Shown: positions 13,373 to 16,623 of the stretch, in pieces
Layout: each line of letters opens with the position of its first letter
Position numbering within the stretch: position 1 is the first letter of the stretch
DNA from: JALZEG01 sp036258555
Lineage (GTDB): Bacteria; Actinomycetota; CADDZG01; WHSQ01
Reading direction: 5' to 3'
DNA length: 16,623 bases
Assembly: GCA_036258555.1 (NCBI GenBank)
Contig: DATADL010000059.1
Span: forward strand, 1 to 16,623
Notes under the pieces: generated by a model
Told to the model about the DNA's origin: nothing
The model's database searches: none
The model's input: the letters and a program-made list of their open reading frames with translations, nothing else
Made by a program: the position numbers and the translations under genes

Positions 13373-14578
13373 GTGCGAACCCCTGCCCGGCTCCTCGCCG
13401 TCACGACCCTCGTGATCGCCTGCGCGGCCCCCGGCGTCGCTGCACCACCTGTATGTCGCACGCGCACGGAGCGCGTCCCCGCCGGCACGTGGGAGTCGCG
13501 TCGCATGCCTCCGCTCGACGGCCTCGACTCGGCGTGGGTCCTCGCCGCGGACGAGCGCGACCCGCGACTGGTCGTCGTGGGAGACGGTAGCGGCATCCTC
13601 GTGACGCTCGACGCCGGCTGCACGTGGGAGCGGAGCGTGGACTACGCGGAGCATCTCGCGCCGTTGGTGGGCCGCCCGCTCGACGCCGTCGTGGCAGGAA
13701 CCGCCCGGGACCGGTCGTTGCACGTGCTCGTGGCGCCGTGGCAGGCGTTCGTGCCCGGCCTGCCTCCGAGGCTCTTCTCGAGCTACGACGACGGCGCGAC
13801 GTGGACGGTCGTCGACCTTCCCGCGCCCGCGGGATCCGCGGGTTTCGCCTCGTTCTCCCTGACCTCGAGCGCGGGCTCGCCTGGCCGGGTCTACGTGCTC
13901 GCGGACCACGGCGCCGCCGGTGTCCTCTACGCGGGGAGCGGGACCGGCGAGTGGCAATGGCGGTCGCTCGCGCTCCCGTCCGCGCCGGAAAGCTGTGTGC
14001 CGGACTCCGCCTGCCTGTCGCGGCCGTTGCGCGAGCTCCAGGCCGACCCCGCGGAGAAGGGCGAGCTGTGGGCGCTGTCGTCGCGCGGCTCGGCCGACTC
14101 GGAGGGCACGCTCGCGTTCTCGTCCGACGAAGGCGCAGCGTGGCGCTCGCAGGCGCTCCCGTCGCTGACGGGCGGACCCGCGCTCCTCGAAGTCTCGGCG
14201 CGGGGGGCCGTCGTCCTGTTGAGCGACTTCTGGGAATACGCCGTCTCGCGCGACGGGGGGAGGTCGTGGGCCGTAGGCGACTATCCCAAGCTGACGTCTT
14301 CCACCTCGACGAGCGCCGGGGTCTTCGAGCTGGCCGACTTCGACGAGGGGAGGGCGATCGCGGCGCTTCCGGGGGCCGGCCCGGAGTCGGGCTGGGCCGG
14401 CAACGTCCTCGTCTTCGACGGGCGGCGGTGGACGGAGGCGACGCCGCGGGGCTTCGAGGGCTACGACCGAACCGACGCGAGGGGAGACAGGCTGGCGTTC
14501 ACCGCGCTCGCCGGCAGCGACGACACCCTGCTCGCGCTGTCGTCGACGGGCCACCTCATGTCGTTCCGGCGCCGCTAG
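13373..14578 (+). CDS. Exported Asp-box (BNR/sialidase-like) beta-propeller protein
   Basis: The 401-residue product has a Sec signal peptide (MRTPARLLAVTTLVIACAAP, probable cleavage near GVAA-PP, residue 24). At least four Asp-box motifs of the form S-x-D-x-G-x-x-W recur: TLDAGCTW (about 78-85), SYDDGATW (137-144), SSDEGAAW (250-257) and SRDGGRSW (292-299). Asp-boxes mark beta-propellers such as sialidases, VPS10 and YCF48-like proteins. Catalytic sialidase residues (the Arg triad and the FRIP motif) are not evident, so I infer a binding or structural propeller. Four cysteines (28, 83, 208, 214) could form disulfides. The GTG start has no strong ribosome binding site but gives a good signal peptide. 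The TAG stop shares the palindrome CTAG with the convergent lipoprotein gene. Confidence 0.78.
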   Translation: MRTPARLLAVTTLVIACAAPGVAAPPVCRTRTERVPAGTWESRRMPPLDGLDSAWVLAADERDPRLVVVGDGSGILVTLDAGCTWERSVDYAEHLAPLVGRPLDAVVAGTARDRSLHVLVAPWQAFVPGLPPRLFSSYDDGATWTVVDLPAPAGSAGFASFSLTSSAGSPGRVYVLADHGAAGVLYAGSGTGEWQWRSLALPSAPESCVPDSACLSRPLRELQADPAEKGELWALSSRGSADSEGTLAFSSDEGAAWRSQALPSLTGGPALLEVSARGAVVLLSDFWEYAVSRDGGRSWAVGDYPKLTSSTSTSAGVFELADFDEGRAIAALPGAGPESGWAGNVLVFDGRRWTEATPRGFEGYDRTDARGDRLAFTALAGSDDTLLALSSTGHLMSFRRR

Positions 14579-15543
14579 GAGCCCGTCCTCCCCGCGAGCA
14601 GCAGCTGGAAGAACGTCGACGCGTGGACCCTGACCATGGCGTCCGGCGGACGGAGGCCCTCCGGGTCGAACCTCGTGACGTCGAAGCGCACGATCAACGG
14701 ATCGCGCTCGATGCCGCTGCCGGGCCTCGCCACCGCGAGCAGCTGACTGACGTCCGCCTCGATCCGGCGCAGCAAGCCGTCGTCGATCCATACGTCGAGC
14801 GTGATCCGCTCGTCGGGGATCGCCTCGAGCTCGTCGGGCGACGGCGCGACCGGCACGAGCCCCTCCAACCCCTCGAACAGCGCTTCGGTGAACCGCCGTA
14901 GGTCTATGTCGACGCGATACCTGTCGCCCACTGAGTCGCGGCCCTCTGCAGTCACGGCTGCGCCGTCTTCCACGGCTCTTGCGAGCGCCGCCGCCGCGCG
15001 CTCCGAGCGACCGCGTCCACGGTCACCGGACGCCGCGACCCCGAGGTCGCGCACACCGTAGAAGTGCACCCATCTGCCGGTGAGCGCGGGCGCCAGCAAG
15101 GGCCGGAACGCCTTGGAGCGCGCGAGCGTCCGGAAGAACGGGCGGGGGCTCTCGTCGAGGACGCGCGCCAGCTCGGCCACGTCCGCCCGCAGGTAGAGGT
15201 CGTCCTCGATCTGGCGCACCTCCAGCCTTCCTGCGGTCGTCGCCAGCTCCGCGGAGAAGTGCGCTCGGAGAGGGTTCGTCGCGAAGTCGTTCTTCAACGT
15301 GAGGCTCGCGCCTTCCAGCAGAGCGGCGCGCTCGGGCGTTATCCCGACGCTCAGCTGGTGGAGGTCGTCGGCGGTCGCGTACGGGAGCCGGATCTCGATG
15401 GTCGCCGGCTCCGCCGCAGCCATCGCGCGCACGACGTCGGCGACGCGCTCCCGTGCGCCGGGGTCGCCGCCGGGGTCGTCGCTGCACGCCGCGCAGACCG
15501 CGATCGCAAGAGCGAGCGCCCACCGCACGCGACGGGAGGTCAC
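14575..15543 (-). CDS. Putative lipoprotein, possibly LppX/LolA-like
   Basis: From GTG 15543 the protein has 322 residues and begins MTSRRVRWALALAIAVCAAC, a short basic N-region, a hydrophobic core and a CAAC lipobox (Cys20; Cys17 also present), followed by the acidic SDDPGGDPG linker typical of a mature lipoprotein. The body alternates amphipathic strands (LSVGITPERAALLEGASLTL, RLEVRQIEDDLYLRADVAEL, ITLDVWIDDGLLRRIEADVS), resembling the curved sheet of LppX/LprG or LolA-type carriers. That resemblance is by pattern only. A longer start (ATG 15579) is rejected because it would run into the DUF983 gene. The GTG lies one base after the DUF983 stop, so the two are coupled. It may handle a lipid at the membrane; function not established. 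Confidence 0.72.
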   Translation of the reverse strand: MTSRRVRWALALAIAVCAACSDDPGGDPGARERVADVVRAMAAAEPATIEIRLPYATADDLHQLSVGITPERAALLEGASLTLKNDFATNPLRAHFSAELATTAGRLEVRQIEDDLYLRADVAELARVLDESPRPFFRTLARSKAFRPLLAPALTGRWVHFYGVRDLGVAASGDRGRGRSERAAAALARAVEDGAAVTAEGRDSVGDRYRVDIDLRRFTEALFEGLEGLVPVAPSPDELEAIPDERITLDVWIDDGLLRRIEADVSQLLAVARPGSGIERDPLIVRFDVTRFDPEGLRPPDAMVRVHASTFFQLLLAGRTGS

Positions 15544-15544
15544 G

Positions 15545-15979
15545 TCAGCGCCCACGCGGGCCGCCGGGCCGGTCGGCATACGCGCCCCGCGCTCCGTCGG
15601 CGGGATGGAAGTAGAGGTCGAGGCTCATCCACAGGGTCCGCGAATAGGGGAAGAAGACCACCGGGAGCAACCCGTTCGTCAGCAGGGCGAACAACAGCAG
15701 CAGCGGCCAGTTCACGTCCGGCATGGTCGCGACGAGGGTGCCGACGAACAGCAGGAAGAACCAGGCCTCGCACGCGGCGATGTTCACCGTCATCGCGCCC
15801 GTCCAGTACCCGGGCTCCCGCAGGAACGCGTAGCCGCAGACCGAGCAGGTCTCGTTCATCTTGAAGTACGTCCTGAAGACCTTGCCCCGGCCGCAGCGGG
15901 CGCACCTCTTGCGCAGCCCCCGCGCGACGGCCGCGCCTGCCGTCATCGGGGGGTGCGGGGGGACCGGGGAGGCGTCCAT
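15545..15979 (-). CDS. DUF983 membrane protein with zinc-ribbon-like motif
   Basis: The 144-residue protein has the DUF983 layout: an N-terminal four-cysteine motif CARCGRGKVFRTYFK then CSVCGYAF (Cys26, 29, 45, 48), the invariant-looking EPGYWTGAM, and two hydrophobic segments (about 65-85 and 91-114), ending SLDLYFHP. The cysteines probably bind one metal ion on the cytoplasmic side. AAGGGAG stands about five bases before the ATG, a good ribosome binding site. It leads a two-gene unit with the lipoprotein and runs away from the rRNA operon. The family has no known function. Confidence 0.86.
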   Translation of the reverse strand: MDASPVPPHPPMTAGAAVARGLRKRCARCGRGKVFRTYFKMNETCSVCGYAFLREPGYWTGAMTVNIAACEAWFFLLFVGTLVATMPDVNWPLLLLFALLTNGLLPVVFFPYSRTLWMSLDLYFHPADGARGAYADRPGGPRGR

Positions 15980-16039
15980 GTGGCTCCCTTCTACCCCGGA
16001 ATCCGAGCCCGGCGCCCGGCGTTGCGGTCATGTGCGGGT

Positions 16040-16053
16040 GGGAAATCTTTCCC
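16040..16053. promoter_or_regulatory. Perfect 14-bp dyad upstream of the rRNA promoter
   Basis: GGGAAA-TC-TTTCCC is a perfect inverted repeat that ends 10 bp before the -35 box of the rRNA promoter, about -46 to -59 from the start of transcription. It could be an UP element-like AT-rich patch for the RNA polymerase alpha subunit or an operator. Nothing shows which. Confidence 0.4.
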
Positions 16054-16063
16054 TGTCCGGTGG

Positions 16064-16101
16064 TTGCCGGGCCCCCGAAGGGCTGGTAAATTACACGGGC
16101 T
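16064..16101 (+). promoter_or_regulatory. rRNA operon promoter (-35 TTGCCG, extended -10 TAAATT)
   Basis: TTGCCG (16064-16069) and TAAATT (16087-16092) are 17 nt apart, the optimal spacing, and TG at 16084-16085 makes an extended -10. CACGGGCT (16094-16101) follows after one base, with the start of transcription near 16098-16099. GC-rich discriminators of this kind go with stringent-response control of rRNA synthesis. The same eight bases sit at the same place in the infC promoter. Confidence 0.72.
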
Positions 16102-16205
16102 GTACTGACAGACGTTGACGCCTGCTCCCCAGGGGGCGGGCCCGAGAAGATAGGGGAAGCGCCTATCGGCACCTGAGCCTCGAAGACTCGGATGCTTTGG
16201 CTGCT

Positions 16206-16233
16206 CGCCGGTTCTTCTCGGACCGGCGTTTTT
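16206..16233 (+). terminator. Intrinsic terminator inside the rRNA leader
   Basis: CGCCGGT (16206-16212) pairs perfectly with ACCGGCG (16222-16228) around a 9-nt loop TCTTCTCGG (16213-16221), and five T residues follow (16229-16233). It stands about 107 nt into the transcript and 250 nt before 16S rRNA. The 5' arm and loop closely match the infC leader terminator (GCCGGT; TCTTCTTGG). Confidence 0.78.
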
Positions 16234-16251
16234 CGTTGTCCGAAGAGGTTC

Positions 16252-16275
16252 GCTCCTTGAGAACTGAACAGTGTG
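16252..16275 (+). promoter_or_regulatory. rRNA antitermination region (boxA-like)
   Basis: GCTCCTTGAGAACTGAACAG followed by TGTG matches the conserved 'TTTGAGAACTCAAnAGTGTG' element of mycobacterial and streptomycete rRNA leaders, where boxA binds the NusB-NusE antitermination complex. It lies downstream of the leader terminator, so it can protect elongation through rRNA but not passage through that terminator. Confidence 0.7.
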
Positions 16276-16485
16276 CCTGCCGGGAGATCCGGATGCGGCG
16301 AGGGCTTCGGCCCGCGGCGCGGTTGGATCGACCGGTTACGACCAGTGCGAACCTCGTCAAGAGGGAAACACTCCATGAAATGAATCCGGCAAAACGCTTT
16401 CGAGACACTTCGGAAGTAGTCAGCCGTTCATGGTCAGCATCAAATCTTCGGTTGCCCCGGCTCTCGGGTCGCGGCAGCTGAGATC

Positions 16486-16623
<138 letters not shown>

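Larger units (their letters stand above)
16099..16485 (+). ncRNA. 16S rRNA operon leader (about 390 nt, no gene)
   Basis: This is the transcribed 5' leader of the rRNA operon. In order: hairpin 16121-16140 (8 bp, GU pairs included, loop CCAG); single-stranded CCGAGAAGA (16142-16150), the exact complement of the terminator loop; hairpin of TAGG/CCTA (16151-16165), extendable to 16149-16167; hairpin AGCC/GGCT (16176-16202) with inner CGA/TCG; intrinsic terminator 16206-16233; antitermination box near 16252-16275; UUCG-loop hairpin GGGC-TTCG-GCCC (16302-16313); ACTT-CGG-AAGT hairpin near 16407-16417. The last ~70 nt should pair with sequence beyond 16S to form the RNase III processing stem, which lies outside this window. 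I see no coding sequence here. Confidence 0.7.

Noticed and set aside
12184..13623. 479-codon open frame opposite tyrS
   Set aside because: Shadow of tyrS, with no domain and no start site.
13193..14791. 532-codon open frame on the minus strand opposite the Asp-box gene
   Set aside because: Charged, repetitive shadow product; the plus-strand frame has a signal peptide and regular Asp-boxes.
16115..16156. Second rRNA promoter from TTGACG (16115-16120)
   Set aside because: No -10 hexamer at 16-19 nt; the following sequence forms a stable hairpin, as expected of a leader.
16197..16481. 94-codon open frame in the rRNA leader
   Set aside because: It spans the terminator and the antitermination box and runs up to the 16S start; no ribosome binding site and no protein-like composition.

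Overview
The window is GC-rich (about 70% by eye), gene-dense DNA from a bacterium of the Actinomycetota. The evidence is the gene order infC-rpmI-rplT-rRNA methyltransferase-(kinase)-pheS-pheT-arg gene and mpg/tyrS nearby, leaderless-looking promoters, a PASTA-bearing class A PBP, and an actinobacterial-type 16S rRNA start with a 'TTGAGAACT' antitermination box in its leader. I cannot assign a class from the 130-odd bases of 16S present.

Layout. (1) 1-485, minus: the 5' part of a DUF1844 gene, divergent from the translation operon. (2) 486-676: a promoter region with overlapping -10 elements for both directions, then a structured infC leader ending in an intrinsic terminator. (3) 677-8420, plus: one tightly packed operon, infC-rpmI-rplT-SpoU/TrmH methyltransferase-histidine kinase-pheS-pheT-argF-mpg. 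Most junctions overlap or are very short, and three genes appear to use non-AUG/GUG/UUG starts (ATC, ACG, CTG). (4) 8421-9445, plus: a less GC-rich cassette of a DUF6338-like membrane protein and a small charged protein. (5) 9470-12040, minus: a class A penicillin-binding protein, divergent from tyrS (12082-13293, plus), whose HIGH and KMSKS motifs are altered. (6) 13373-14578, plus: an exported Asp-box (BNR) beta-propeller protein, convergent with a lipoprotein / DUF983 pair (14575-15979, minus). (7) 16040 to the end: rRNA promoter, about 390 nt of leader, and the first ~138 nt of a 16S rRNA gene.

The genes mostly serve translation (IF3, L35, L20, rRNA methylation, PheRS, TyrRS, rRNA) with cell-envelope genes between. 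The strongest unexplained signal links the two ends of the window. The infC leader and the rRNA leader share an 8-nt sequence at the same distance after the -10 box. Both contain an early intrinsic terminator with a GCCGGT 5' arm and a 9-nt loop UCUUCUYGG. In each leader an upstream segment is complementary to the whole loop, and one base pair differs by a compensatory double change (A-U in infC, G-C in rrn). I infer a shared RNA attenuation element coordinating ribosomal protein/IF3 and rRNA synthesis. This comes from reading the sequence only; no search or folding was run.
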